From Haloprofundus halophilus (GTDB lineage Archaea > Halobacteriota > Halobacteria > Halobacteriales > Haloferacaceae), in assembly GCF_003439925.1 (NCBI RefSeq), contig NZ_QQRR01000001.1, positions 1,364,001 to 1,428,000 of the forward strand: a stretch of DNA of 64,000 nt, read 5' to 3'. Position 1 is the stretch's first letter; each line of letters starts with the position of its first letter. The notes beneath the pieces were generated by a model. The model saw nothing but the letters and a program-made list of their open reading frames with translations, was not told the DNA's origin and made no database searches. The position numbers and the translations under genes were made by a program. Shown here piece after piece: positions 1 to 8,263 of this stretch.

Positions 1-1022
1 GCACCGTCTCCGCGCAGTCCATCGGGGAGCCGGGGACGCAGATGACGATGAACACGTTCCACTACGCGGGCGTCGCCGAGATCGACGTGACGCAGGGGCT
101 GCCGCGGCTCATCGAGCTCGTGGACGCGCGGAAGACGCCGGACACGCCGATGATGACGGTCCACCTCGAAGACGAGTACGCCGAGGACCGCGAGAAGGCC
201 CACGAGGTCGTCTGGAGCATCGAGGCGTCGAAGATCTTGGCGCTCGGCGACGTGTCGACGAACGTCGCCGACATGCTCGTGCAGGTCGACCTCAACGACG
301 AGACGCTGATGGAGCGGTGGCCCCGCGCCTCGAACGTCGACGAGGTCGCCGACGAGATCGCCGACACCATCGAGGACGCCCTCGGCGTGACGACTCGACT
401 GTCGGGGACGGTCATCGAGTTCGGCCCCGACCAGCCGAGTTACCGGAAGCTGCTGCAGTTGGTCGAAGAGCTCCGCGACGTCGTGTTCAAAGGCATCGAG
501 GAGGTCACCCGCGTCGTCATCCGCAAGGAGAAGACCGACGACGGCGAGGAGTTCGTCCTCTACACCGAGGGGTCGGCGTTCGGCGACGTGCTCGCCATCG
601 AGGGCGTCGACGCGTCGCGGACGACGTGTAACAACATCCACGAGATCCACCGCAACCTCGGCGTCGAGGCCGCGCGCGAGGCCATCATCAACGAGACGAT
701 GGAGACGCTCGAAGAGCAGGGTCTCGACGACGTGAACGTCCGACACCTGATGCTCGTCGCGGACATCATGACGAATCGCGGGACCATCGAGTCCATCGGC
801 CGTCACGGTATCTCCGGGTCGAAGGAGTCGGTACTCGCCCGCGCGGCGTTCGAGGTGACGGTGAACCACCTGCTCGACGCCGCCATCCACGGCGAAGAGG
901 ACGACCTCAACGGCGTCATCGAGAACGTCATCGTCGGCAAGCCGGTCGCCATCGGCACCGGCGACGTCGACCTCCGGATGGGCTCGTTCAGCGCGAACAC
1001 CGAACAGCCCTCGGACGACTAG
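1..1022 (+). CDS. rpoA2: DNA-directed RNA polymerase subunit A'' (5'-truncated by window edge)
   Basis: This is the C-terminal part of the largest archaeal RNA polymerase subunit, which archaea split into A' and A''. The frame is open from base 3 and gives 339 residues, so about 60 residues are probably missing upstream. The motif [16 protein letters not shown] at the very start is the conserved trigger-loop region of the catalytic centre, and the rest follows the A'' jaw and C-terminal domains. An ATG at 42 lies inside this motif and is not the true start. It is followed 5 bp later by nusA, the usual archaeal order, so the two are probably cotranscribed. Confidence 0.97.
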   Translation, partial: TVSAQSIGEPGTQMTMNTFHYAGVAEIDVTQGLPRLIELVDARKTPDTPMMTVHLEDEYAEDREKAHEVVWSIEASKILALGDVSTNVADMLVQVDLNDETLMERWPRASNVDEVADEIADTIEDALGVTTRLSGTVIEFGPDQPSYRKLLQLVEELRDVVFKGIEEVTRVVIRKEKTDDGEEFVLYTEGSAFGDVLAIEGVDASRTTCNNIHEIHRNLGVEAAREAIINETMETLEEQGLDDVNVRHLMLVADIMTNRGTIESIGRHGISGSKESVLARAAFEVTVNHLLDAAIHGEEDDLNGVIENVIVGKPVAIGTGDVDLRMGSFSANTEQPSDD

Positions 1023-1027
1023 CCACC

Positions 1028-1447
1028 ATGCGCGTCACGCTGTCGGACGACGCCCGCCGCTACCTCGGCGCGTTCGACGAGGAAACCGGCGCGAGCGCCA
1101 CCGACTGCCTCGTCTACGACGACCGAATCGTCGTCCTCGTCGGGGCGGGCGAGATGGGCAAGGCCATCGGTCCCGGCGGGAAGACGGTGAAGCGACTCGA
1201 GCGCAAACTCGGTCGAAACGTCGAACTCGTCGAGGACGCCGACACCCCCGAAGCGTTCGTCGCGAGCGCGCTCGCGCCGGCGACGGTCCGGCACGTGACC
1301 ATCAGCGACCAGAACGACCGCGTCGCCTACGTCGAAGTGGCCGACGGCGACCGCGGCGTCGCTATCGGTAAGCGCGGTCAAAACATCGAGACGGCGCGGA
1401 CGTTAGCGCGTCGACACTACGACATCGACGACATCCAACTGACGTAA
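1028..1447 (+). CDS. nusA: NusA-like transcription termination/elongation factor
   Basis: A 139-residue archaeal NusA, made of two KH RNA-binding domains without the bacterial N-terminal and S1 domains. The KH GxxG loops are visible as GPGG near residue 50 and GKRG near residue 117. It starts 5 bp after rpoA2. In archaea this gene lies between RNA polymerase genes and rpsL, and the protein is thought to bind nascent RNA near polymerase. The length and position match the family exactly. Confidence 0.95.
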   Translation: MRVTLSDDARRYLGAFDEETGASATDCLVYDDRIVVLVGAGEMGKAIGPGGKTVKRLERKLGRNVELVEDADTPEAFVASALAPATVRHVTISDQNDRVAYVEVADGDRGVAIGKRGQNIETARTLARRHYDIDDIQLT

Positions 1448-1532
1448 TCCGACGGGCCGTAGCCCAATCCTACCGCTCGGCACCGTCGCCGGTGCCCGAT
1501 TTAGGGATGTGACATGCAGTTATTACAAGCCC

Positions 1533-1538
1533 TATAAC
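1533..1538 (+). promoter_or_regulatory. TATA-like box for the 1568 zinc-finger gene
   Basis: The A/T-rich word TATAAC lies about 30 bp before the ATG at 1568. In haloarchaea a TATA box at this distance puts transcription initiation at or near the start codon, giving a leaderless mRNA. No Shine-Dalgarno-like purine run precedes the ATG, which agrees with this. Confidence 0.5.
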
Positions 1539-1567
1539 TATCTCACCGAGCGTCGTCTTGCTATCGT

Positions 1568-1951
1568 ATGTCACAGTCCGAGCAACCGGCGTCCGTCTCA
1601 GACGGACCACAGTCCGCCGCCGAGCGGCGCACTGCCGACTCCGAGTCCGGCGTCGACTCGGAGTGCCGGCCCTCCGTCTCGATACGATGTCCCTCCTGCG
1701 GCGAACGCATCAGTGCGACGTTGGCACTGTCCGGCGGCGAGTCCTCCGACGCGCGAGCGACCGACGACCCCGGTGAGTACGGGAAGCGAAAGCGAGCAGG
1801 AGAGGCGACCATCGCCGCCGACGGCGGAGTCGACACCGAGCACCAGCGCACAGCACCCGTCTCCGACCCGGCGCTCGAGGACGAACTCTGCGGAAAATCG
1901 GTGCAGTGCACGGACTGCGACGGGGAGTTCGAACTGCTGTTCTACTACTGA
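1568..1951 (+). CDS. CPxCG-type zinc-finger protein, function unknown
   Basis: A 127-residue acidic protein with two CxxC knuckles: CPSCGE at residues 41-46 and CTDCDGE near residue 114, the pair expected to bind one zinc ion. The segment between them is low-complexity and rich in Ser, Asp and Glu. It ends in the aromatic tail FELLFYY. Small CPxCG proteins are abundant in haloarchaea and mostly uncharacterised. A TATA-like box 30 bp upstream supports this start. I can name the zinc-binding fold but not the function. Confidence 0.75.
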   Translation: MSQSEQPASVSDGPQSAAERRTADSESGVDSECRPSVSIRCPSCGERISATLALSGGESSDARATDDPGEYGKRKRAGEATIAADGGVDTEHQRTAPVSDPALEDELCGKSVQCTDCDGEFELLFYY

Positions 1952-2038
1952 GCCTCGCCGAGCATCGGCTCCGAAGGTAGAACTGCCGGGCGACGTGGGC
2001 CTCCAGAGAGCTATTGGTCGGGACGCCGTACCGTCGGT

Positions 2039-2908
2039 ATGGGAGACCTCGCAGCGCTGCAGGTCGCGGCTCCGTTCGTGGAACTGCTGGTCGGTGACGG
2101 ACTGTTCGCCCGGGCGGTGAAACTCGTCGCCGCGTTCGTGCTCGTCTACGGCGCAGGTCGGGGAGTCGTCGAACCGCTGGTGGTGCGGGCGGTCAGGGCG
2201 CGAAACGAGAACAACCCGACGGTCGTCGGCGCGGTCGAACTCTACCTCCGCGTCGGTGTCGTCGCCGTCGCGTTCGGCGCGGCGCTGGCGGCGGCCGGGT
2301 ACACGCGGGTGTTGACGCGTTCGACTATCGCCGTCGCCATCGTCTCGCTGACGGTGGGCGTCGCCGGCCGGGAGGTGCTCGGGACGCTCGTCGGCGGGCT
2401 GTTTCTCGTGACCGACCCGAACTTCAACGTCGGCGACTACGTCGCGTGGGGTGACACCGAAGGCATCGTCGAGTCCATCGGCTTTCGAGTGACGCGGGTT
2501 CGGACCGTCGACAACGAGATAATCAGCGTCCCGAACACGGAGCTGACGACGAACGTCATCACGAAGCCGTACGGACAGAACCAGTTTCGCATCAACGAGG
2601 AGGTGGGCGTCTACTACGAGGAGGGCCTGGAGGAGGCCATCGAGATTCTGCGCGACGAGGCGGTGACCGACCCGGCCATCCTGAACGACCCTCAGCCGAA
2701 GATTCGCGTGCGCAGTTTCGAGGGCGACCACATCAGGGTACAGGTGCTGTTCTGGGTTTCGGAACCGACGCGGCGGACAGTGCTCGACACGTTCTCGGAC
2801 TACGCCCGTCGGGTGCAGGTTCGCTGCGAGGCCACCGACATCACGCTCGGCGCGACCTCCGCGGTGGATATGGGCGGCGGCCTCGCGGTCGAGCGCGCCG
2901 ACGAGTGA
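2039..2908 (+). CDS. MscS-family mechanosensitive ion channel
   Basis: A 289-residue small-conductance mechanosensitive channel of the inner membrane, expected to release solutes on hypo-osmotic shock. Three hydrophobic segments (about residues 20-40, 63-85 and 95-118) are followed by the MscS beta domain, with the family-typical stretch NFNVGDYVAWGDTEGIVESI and SVPNTEL, and then a C-terminal alpha/beta domain. TM3 shows the Gly/Ala-rich pore pattern leading into GREVLGTLVGG. It sits alone, between a zinc-finger gene and the rpsL operon, and is followed by a strong hairpin. Confidence 0.93.
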   Translation: MGDLAALQVAAPFVELLVGDGLFARAVKLVAAFVLVYGAGRGVVEPLVVRAVRARNENNPTVVGAVELYLRVGVVAVAFGAALAAAGYTRVLTRSTIAVAIVSLTVGVAGREVLGTLVGGLFLVTDPNFNVGDYVAWGDTEGIVESIGFRVTRVRTVDNEIISVPNTELTTNVITKPYGQNQFRINEEVGVYYEEGLEEAIEILRDEAVTDPAILNDPQPKIRVRSFEGDHIRVQVLFWVSEPTRRTVLDTFSDYARRVQVRCEATDITLGATSAVDMGGGLAVERADE

Positions 2909-2967
2909 GTACAGGACCGCGGACGACTGCGGTCGACGACGGTCGAGAAACGACAGAACGTTCGTCG

Positions 2968-3009
2968 GCGGAGACTCGTGATAGCGAAGCGAAATCACCG
3001 AGTCTCCGC
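2968..3009 (+). terminator. Strong inverted repeat after mscS / before rpsL
   Basis: Perfect 11-bp arms GCGGAGACTCG and CGAGTCTCCGC, extended by TGAT/ATCA across a one-base bulge, enclose an 11-base loop. This is the most stable hairpin in the gap between the MscS gene and rpsL. It may end the MscS transcript or insulate the ribosomal operon. No T-run follows, so a terminator role is an inference. Confidence 0.45.
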
Positions 3010-3131
3010 GCCGCGTTCGACCTGCGGCGCGCTGAGAGCGGTTCGTTCGAATCGGCGAAACGGGCGCAGATTCGAGTAGCGGGGTGAAAGAAGGAATCTG
3101 AGACCGTTTCGACGAGTGGAAAAGAGGACGC

Positions 3132-3139
3132 TTAAGTAG
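3132..3139 (+). promoter_or_regulatory. Probable rpsL-rpsG promoter (TATA-like)
   Basis: The A/T-rich word CTTAAGTA lies about 28 bp before the rpsL start codon, the distance expected for a leaderless or near-leaderless haloarchaeal mRNA. It is the only A/T-rich box in the 250-bp gap after the MscS gene. Confidence 0.5.
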
Positions 3140-3163
3140 CTCGACTAAGTAGGCACTTCCACT

Positions 3164-3592
3164 ATGGCGAACGGCAAATACGCCGCCCGCAAACTCAAGA
3201 AGGACCGTCAGAAGCGGCGATGGTCCGACTCGGAGTACGCGCGGCGCGAACGCGGTCTTCGGAAGAAATCGGACCCGCTCGAGGGTGCGCCGCAGGCGCG
3301 GGGCATCGTCCTCGAGAAGGTCGGCATCGAAGCGAAGCAGCCGAACTCGGCGATTCGTAAATGCGTCCGTGTTCAGCTCATCAAGAACGGGAAGCAGGTC
3401 ACGGCGTTCTGCCCCGGCGACGGTGCCATCTCGTTCATCGACGAACACGACGAGGTGACCATCGCGGGTATCGGTGGCGCGAAGGGTCGCGCCATGGGTG
3501 ACCTCTCCGGTGTCAACTACAAGGTAGAGAAAGTCAACGGCGTCGCGATGCTCGAACTCGTGCGCGGCAACGCGGAGAAACCGGTGCGCTAA
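3164..3592 (+). CDS. rpsL: 30S ribosomal protein S12
   Basis: A 142-residue archaeal S12 (uS12), which sits at the decoding centre of the small subunit. The diagnostic block [19 protein letters not shown] is present, followed by the FCPGDG loop whose Asp is a known modification site in other organisms. The N-terminus ([15 protein letters not shown]) is the archaeal/eukaryal type. It is followed by rpsG with a single base between stop and start, so the two are translationally linked. Confidence 0.98.
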   Translation: MANGKYAARKLKKDRQKRRWSDSEYARRERGLRKKSDPLEGAPQARGIVLEKVGIEAKQPNSAIRKCVRVQLIKNGKQVTAFCPGDGAISFIDEHDEVTIAGIGGAKGRAMGDLSGVNYKVEKVNGVAMLELVRGNAEKPVR

Positions 3593-3593
3593 G

Positions 3594-4214
3594 ATGTCGG
3601 ACGCAGAGAACGAATCCCCCGAACCCGAGGCACCGGCCGACAGCGAGGAAGCGCAGACGAGCGCGCTCCTGTTCGGCGTCTGGGACGTCTCCGAGATCGA
3701 GTACACCGACCCCAGCACCCAGCGCTACCTCAACGTGACGCCCATCGCGCACACGATGGGTCGCCACGCTTCCAAGCAGTTCCGCAAGTCCGAGATTTCG
3801 GTCGTCGAGCGACTCATCAACCGCTTGATGCAGACCGAGGACAACACGGGCAAGAAGCAGAAGGCGCTCGGCATCGTCCGCGACGCCTTCGAAATCGTCA
3901 ACGAGCGCAGCGAGGAGAACCCGGTTCAGATTCTCGTCCGCGCCGTCGAGAACGCCGCTCCCCGCGAGGAGACCGTCCGCCTGAAGTACGGTGGTATCTC
4001 GGTCCCGAAAGCCGTCGACGTCGCGCCCCAGCGCCGCGTCGACCAGGCGCTGAAGTTCATCGCCGACGGCGTCGCATCGACGAGCTACAAGTCGACGACC
4101 TCGGCCTCCGAGGCGCTCGCACAGCAACTTCTCGGCGCGGCGGAGTACGACGTCCAGTCGTACCCCATCAGCCAGAAGGAAGAGCGCGAGCGCGTCGCCG
4201 CCGCGGCCCGCTAA
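3594..4214 (+). CDS. rpsG: 30S ribosomal protein S7
   Basis: A 206-residue archaeal S7 (uS7), which binds and organises the 16S rRNA 3' major domain. It carries the acidic N-terminal extension typical of haloarchaea, then the conserved core with KQFRKSEISVVERLINRLMQ and the C-terminal SYKSTTSASEALAQQLLGAA block. It starts one base after the rpsL stop. A T-rich tract follows its own stop codon. Confidence 0.97.
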   Translation: MSDAENESPEPEAPADSEEAQTSALLFGVWDVSEIEYTDPSTQRYLNVTPIAHTMGRHASKQFRKSEISVVERLINRLMQTEDNTGKKQKALGIVRDAFEIVNERSEENPVQILVRAVENAAPREETVRLKYGGISVPKAVDVAPQRRVDQALKFIADGVASTSYKSTTSASEALAQQLLGAAEYDVQSYPISQKEERERVAAAAR

Positions 4215-4224
4215 TCTGCGACAT

Positions 4225-4243
4225 TCTCTTTCGTTTTTTTCGG
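4225..4243 (+). terminator. T-rich terminator after rpsG
   Basis: A pyrimidine tract ending in seven consecutive T residues follows the rpsG stop by about 20 bp, in the short space before the convergent gene at 4283. Oligo-T tracts without a strong hairpin are the usual archaeal termination signal. Confidence 0.6.
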
Positions 4244-4282
4244 CGGTGAGCGGTGCGCTTGCTATTCGTTCACGTGGCGACC

Positions 4283-5059
4283 TCAGTCGGCCGCCTGCGG
4301 GCCGCCGCCGCTGCCGACGGCGTACGCGCGGGTCACGTCGACCAGCGCCTTGCGGTAGTCGCTGGCGGTCGTCTCGACGGCGAGCGACCGGAACTGGCGT
4401 CTGAACTCGTCGACGCGGACGTTCGGTGCGTCGTCGTCGGCCGCGTGCGCGAGATCGTACAGTCGGTGGTCGTCGTCGACGAGGTCGTGTCGCTCGACGA
4501 GCGCGAGCGCGAACGCCGCGTTGACCGCCGTTATCTCGGGGTCGGAGGCGGCGGTGGTTCGGGTCCAGTCGGCGCGCGGTACAGCAGACGGCTGGTCGGC
4601 GAGCGCCGCCGCCAACTGCGATTCGAGGAAGTACACCAGTTTCTCCGCCGGGGCGACCGATATCGTGATGTCGTCGGCGTAGATGTCCTTCATGTGATTC
4701 GCTATCTGGTAGCAGTGGGCGAGTTTGCGCCGCTCGACGCTCCGGCCCGTCAACGCGAGGTAGAGCGCCTCCTCGGTCGACTGGACGTGGGAGGGGTGTG
4801 ACTGCTCGTAGCGGGCCATGTGGGAGAACTCGTGGAGCGCGAGTTCGCGCGCCATCGCGCTCGTCGCCGCCTGCTGAGAGATGTTCAACACGTGGTAGTC
4901 GCCGGCGGCGTTGCTGTAGTGGCCCGCCCACGTTCGCTCGTCGGGGTCGTCTCTGACGCGTACGTGAACCGGCCACGACAACTCGTACTCCGTCTCTAGT
5001 AGGTCTGCCGCGCTGAGAAAGGCGTCCGGGGCGGCAGGTCCCTGCACGCGAATGTCCAT
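4283..5059 (-). CDS. DUF5781-type protein with HExxH metalloprotease-like motif
   Basis: A 258-residue haloarchaeal protein found at this spot next to the EF-2 gene. Residues 76-80 read HEFSH, a classic HExxH zinc site, and conserved Glu residues about 20 positions later (TEEALY) could supply the third ligand as in gluzincins. No signal peptide or membrane segment is visible, so it should be cytoplasmic. The start chosen (MDIRVQG) leaves out a 105-codon upstream extension that has no acidic haloarchaeal character. Protease activity is an inference from the motif only. Confidence 0.8.
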   Translation of the reverse strand: MDIRVQGPAAPDAFLSAADLLETEYELSWPVHVRVRDDPDERTWAGHYSNAAGDYHVLNISQQAATSAMARELALHEFSHMARYEQSHPSHVQSTEEALYLALTGRSVERRKLAHCYQIANHMKDIYADDITISVAPAEKLVYFLESQLAAALADQPSAVPRADWTRTTAASDPEITAVNAAFALALVERHDLVDDDHRLYDLAHAADDDAPNVRVDEFRRQFRSLAVETTASDYRKALVDVTRAYAVGSGGGPQAAD

Positions 5060-5275
5060 GCGTGATTGTGACACGGTCCGTGAGAGTATGACTCTTGTGT
5101 CGAGCGTCGTGGCGAACGACCGCCACTCGTTAGCGGGTCGCCGAAGCAACGTTCGGGAACCCCGTTCGGAGTGACGTTCGGTTCGTTTGATAAGTGGTAC
5201 GTACCCACACGGAGCCGCGTCAGACGGCCGTTTTCGACGGATTCGGCGTCGGCAAAACACTACCCTTTTGACCCT

Positions 5276-5287
5276 CCTACCGGTAGG
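5276..5287. promoter_or_regulatory. Perfect 12-bp palindrome just upstream of fusA
   Basis: CCTACCGGTAGG is a perfect palindrome ending 10 bp before the EF-2 start codon. It lies in the expected initiation region of the fusA transcript, so it could be an operator or an RNA hairpin near the 5' end. Short palindromes also arise by chance, so a role is speculative. Confidence 0.3.
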
Positions 5288-5297
5288 GGCACTCATA

Positions 5298-7478
5298 ATG
5301 GGCCGACGAAAGAAAATCGTACAGGAATGTGAGAAACTGATGGACAAGCCGGAGCAGATCCGGAACATCGCCATCGCCGCTCACGTCGACCACGGGAAGA
5401 CGACACTTTCGGACAACCTGCTGGCCGGAGCGGGCATGATCTCCGACGCGACTGCCGGACAGCAGCTCGCGATGGACACCAAAGAGGACGAACAGGAGCG
5501 CGGCATCACCATCGACGCCGCGAACGTCTCGATGACCCACGAGTGGGAGGGCGAGAACCACCTCGTCAACCTCATCGACACGCCGGGCCACGTCGACTTC
5601 GGCGGCGACGTGACGCGGGCGATGCGCGCCGTCGACGGCGCGCTCGTGGTCGTCGACGCCGTCGAGGGCGCGATGCCCCAGACGGAGACGGTGCTGCGCC
5701 AGGCGCTCCGCGAGGGCGTCAAGCCGGCGCTGTTCATCAACAAGGTCGACCGCCTCATCAACGAGCTCCAGGAGGGGCCCGAGGAGATGCAGGAGCGGCT
5801 TCTCGACGTCATCACCGACGTCAACGAGCTCATCCGCGGCATGACCGAGGAGAAAGAGTACGACTGGACCGTCTCCGTCGAAGAGGGGACCGTCGCCTTC
5901 GGCTCCGCGCTGTACAAGTGGGGCGTCTCCATCCCGTCGATGCAGGAGACCGGTATCTCCTTCGGCGACATCATCGACATGGAGGAGTCGGGCAACCGCG
6001 AGGAGCTCCACGAGCGCACGCCGCTCTCGGACGTCGTCCTCGACATGGTCGCCGAGCACTTCCCGGACCCGCTCGACGCCCAGCCCCGCCGTATCCCGAC
6101 CATCTGGCGCGGCGACGCCGAGTCGGAACTCGCAGAGCAGATGCGTCTCGTCGACGACGAGGGCGAAGTCGTCTTCATGTCGACGGACATCTCGATGGAC
6201 CCCCACGCGGGCGAAATCGCCACCGGACGCCTGTTCTCCGGCACGCTGGAGAAGGGCCAGGAGCTGTACGTCTCCGGCACCGCGGGCAAGAACCGCGTCC
6301 AGTCCGTCGGTATCTTCATGGGTGACTCCCGCGAGGAAGTGAGCCGCGTTCCCGCCGGCAACATCGCCGCCGTCACCGGCCTCCGCGACGCCATCGCCGG
6401 TTCTACCGTTTCGAGCGTCGAGATGACGCCGTTCGAGTCCATCGAACACATCTCCGAGCCGGTCATCACCAAGTCCGTCGAGGCGATGAACATGGACGAC
6501 CTGCCGAAGCTCATCCAGACGCTCCAGCAGGTCGCGAAGGAGGACCCGACCATCCGCGTCGAAATCAACGAGGACACCGGCGAGCACCTCATCAGCGGAC
6601 AGGGTGAGCTCCACCTCGAAGTCATCACCCAGCGCATCCGCGACAACCAAGGCATCCCGGTCCACACCGGCGAGCCCATCGTCGTCTACCGCGAGGCCCC
6701 GCAGCAGCAGTCCCGCGAGGTCGAGGGTGTCTCCCCGAACCGCCACAACAAGTTCTACATCACCGCAGAGCCGATGTCGCAGGACATCGTCGACGCCATC
6801 AAGCTCGGCGAGGTGGCGATGGACATGCCCGAACTGGAGCGCCGCGAAGCGCTGCAGGAAGCCGGCATGGACAAGGACACCTCGCAGAACGTCGAACACA
6901 TCTTCGGCACGAACATCCTCATCGACGACACGAAGGGTATCCAGCACCTCAACGAGACGATGGAGCTCGTCATCGAGGGTCTCGAAGAGGCGCTCGACGA
7001 CGGTCCGCTCGCCGCAGAGCCGGTGCAGGGGACGCTGCTCCGACTGCACGACGCCCGCCTCCACGAGGACACCATCCACCGCGGTCCCGCACAGGTCATC
7101 CCTGCGGTCCGCGAGGCGGTCCACCGCTCGCTCATCGACGCGCAGATCAAACTGCTCGAACCCATCCAGAACGTCCGCATCGACGTCGCCTCCGACTACA
7201 TGGGCTCGGCCTCCGGCGAGATTCAGGGTCGCCGCGGCCGCGTCGACGACATGTATCAAGAAGGCGACCTCATGGTCATCGAGGGTATCGCACCCGTCGA
7301 AGAGATGATCGGCTTCTCCTCGGACATCCGCTCTGCGACCGAGGGCCGCGCCTCCTGGAACACGGAGAACGCCGGCTTCCGCGTGCTCTCCGACAGCCTC
7401 CAGCGCGAGAAGATCATGGAGATCCGCGAGCGCAAGGGCATGAAGCTCGAACTCTCGCCGGCTATCGACTACATCTAA
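5298..7478 (+). CDS. fusA: Translation elongation factor EF-2
   Basis: A 726-residue archaeal EF-2, the GTPase that drives ribosomal translocation. The G-domain motifs [14 protein letters not shown] and NKVD are present, and domain IV carries [12 protein letters not shown], whose His (TIH) is the expected diphthamide site. The start at MGRRKKIVQ matches archaeal EF-2 and follows the palindrome noted above. An in-frame extension to 5187 is not typical and was left out. It is divergent from the HExxH gene and stands apart from tuf. Confidence 0.97.
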   Translation: MGRRKKIVQECEKLMDKPEQIRNIAIAAHVDHGKTTLSDNLLAGAGMISDATAGQQLAMDTKEDEQERGITIDAANVSMTHEWEGENHLVNLIDTPGHVDFGGDVTRAMRAVDGALVVVDAVEGAMPQTETVLRQALREGVKPALFINKVDRLINELQEGPEEMQERLLDVITDVNELIRGMTEEKEYDWTVSVEEGTVAFGSALYKWGVSIPSMQETGISFGDIIDMEESGNREELHERTPLSDVVLDMVAEHFPDPLDAQPRRIPTIWRGDAESELAEQMRLVDDEGEVVFMSTDISMDPHAGEIATGRLFSGTLEKGQELYVSGTAGKNRVQSVGIFMGDSREEVSRVPAGNIAAVTGLRDAIAGSTVSSVEMTPFESIEHISEPVITKSVEAMNMDDLPKLIQTLQQVAKEDPTIRVEINEDTGEHLISGQGELHLEVITQRIRDNQGIPVHTGEPIVVYREAPQQQSREVEGVSPNRHNKFYITAEPMSQDIVDAIKLGEVAMDMPELERREALQEAGMDKDTSQNVEHIFGTNILIDDTKGIQHLNETMELVIEGLEEALDDGPLAAEPVQGTLLRLHDARLHEDTIHRGPAQVIPAVREAVHRSLIDAQIKLLEPIQNVRIDVASDYMGSASGEIQGRRGRVDDMYQEGDLMVIEGIAPVEEMIGFSSDIRSATEGRASWNTENAGFRVLSDSLQREKIMEIRERKGMKLELSPAIDYI

Positions 7479-7497
7479 CTACGGGCCTCCGCGCTCG

Positions 7498-7513
7498 TTT
7501 TCCCTTCTTTCGC
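7498..7513 (+). terminator. Pyrimidine/T-rich tract after fusA
   Basis: Two T-rich runs separated by CCC follow the EF-2 stop codon by about 20 bp. This fits the oligo-T style of archaeal termination. There is no clear hairpin. Confidence 0.4.
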
Positions 7514-7604
7514 GGCTCCGAGCGTCTGCCACTCGGAGTGTCAGTCGCTCGTTCGTGCTTTTTCAGTGTGACGACCCTCGGACAGAATTGCGAGTGACGA
7601 AGAG

Positions 7605-7610
7605 TTATAA
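7605..7610 (+). promoter_or_regulatory. TATA box of the leader ORF / ACT / hom unit
   Basis: TTATAA lies 25-30 bp before the ATG at 7635, not before the ACT gene start at 7736. In haloarchaea this spacing predicts a transcript starting at or within a few bases of 7635, so the short ORF there would be translated leaderlessly. Confidence 0.6.
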
Positions 7611-7634
7611 CCCACGTAGCGTCAGAGGCGTAGT

Positions 7635-7739
7635 ATGCGGATTGGCGCACACCAGCCGCGGCGTACCGACACGGAGCCACAAAGCGACCGCTCCCTGTCG
7701 ACAACAGGCGGGTGGCGCACTTCGGAGGTGAGTCGATGA
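7635..7739 (+). CDS. Putative 34-residue leader peptide upstream of ACT/hom
   Basis: A short ORF, too short for usual gene calling, starts where transcription should begin (TATA box 25-30 bp upstream). It ends in TGA overlapping the ATG of the next gene (ATGA, four bases shared). The peptide starts MRIGAHQPRRTDTEPQ and ends STTGGWRTSEVSR. Five of 34 residues are Thr, there is one Ile, and an STT sequence lies near its end. Its stop would couple translation to the ACT gene, which also has its own GGAGGTG ribosome-binding site inside the ORF. Thr codons before a threonine/methionine-pathway gene suggest attenuation, but this is an inference. Confidence 0.5.
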   Translation: MRIGAHQPRRTDTEPQSDRSLSTTGGWRTSEVSR

Positions 7740-8263
7740 GTGACGGCGAGACGCCGCAACCGCACACGGTTCGGCTCGAACTCGTCGACGAGCCCGGACA
7801 GCTGTTGGCGGCGCTTCGGCCCATCGCCGACAACGGCGGCAACCTCCTCTCGATCTACCACGAGCGCGGCAACCTCACGCCGCGCGGTCACATCCCCGTC
7901 GAGGTCGACCTGGAGTGCCCGCCGGACCGCTTCGACACCATCGTCGACGCGCTCCGAGAGAACGGCGTCAACGTGATACAGGCGGGTGCAGAGCGCTACG
8001 GCGAGCAGTTGACCGTCCTCCTGATCGGCCACCTCGTCGACACCGACCTCTCGGACACGCTGCGAAGCATCGAGGAGTGTGCGAACGCGGCCCTGGCGGA
8101 CCTCTCGGTGTCGGCACCCGAAGGTCGAAACGAGGAGTCGAGCGCCCGCCTCAGGCTGGCGACGCAGGCGGGCAAACGCACGGACGTCCTCGCCGTCGTC
8201 CGCGAGATAGCCGACCGGAAGAACCTTCGAGTCGTCGAACCGCTCGCGGAGGGGTCGGCGTGA
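7736..8263 (+). CDS. ACT-domain amino-acid-binding regulatory protein
   Basis: A 175-residue protein beginning MSDGETPQPHTVRLELVDEP. It opens with an ACT fold (VRLELVDEPGQLLAALRPIA, then DNGGNLLSIYHERG) and continues with a second, more divergent ACT-like half. ACT domains bind amino acids and regulate metabolic enzymes. It overlaps hom by four bases (GTGA), and in haloarchaea this pair is regularly adjacent, so it probably serves as a regulator or separate regulatory subunit of homoserine dehydrogenase. The ATG at 7736 is preceded by GGAGGTG at 7724-7730, which fixes the start better than the in-frame ATG at 7712. Confidence 0.88.
   Translation: MSDGETPQPHTVRLELVDEPGQLLAALRPIADNGGNLLSIYHERGNLTPRGHIPVEVDLECPPDRFDTIVDALRENGVNVIQAGAERYGEQLTVLLIGHLVDTDLSDTLRSIEECANAALADLSVSAPEGRNEESSARLRLATQAGKRTDVLAVVREIADRKNLRVVEPLAEGSA

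Noticed and set aside
1509-2120. 203-codon ORF across the zinc-finger gene
   Set aside because: It is the shifted frame of the 1568-1951 gene, has a Pro/Ser/Arg-rich shadow composition, and lacks any motif.
2905-3087. 60-codon ORF after the MscS gene
   Set aside because: It runs through the hairpin at 2968-3009, has no conserved motif, and ends just before the rpsL promoter.
1598-3718. 706-codon minus-strand ORF over MscS and rpsL
   Set aside because: Long antisense frames are common in high-GC haloarchaeal DNA. Both strands cannot be coding here and the plus-strand genes are certain.
5277-7259. 660-codon minus-strand ORF opposite EF-2
   Set aside because: It is the antisense shadow of fusA.
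7660-7731. T-box riboswitch in the hom leader
   Set aside because: Only a short GGGTGG-like word fits. The stem I specifier structure and the conserved ACCGCG part are missing, and T-boxes are bacterial.
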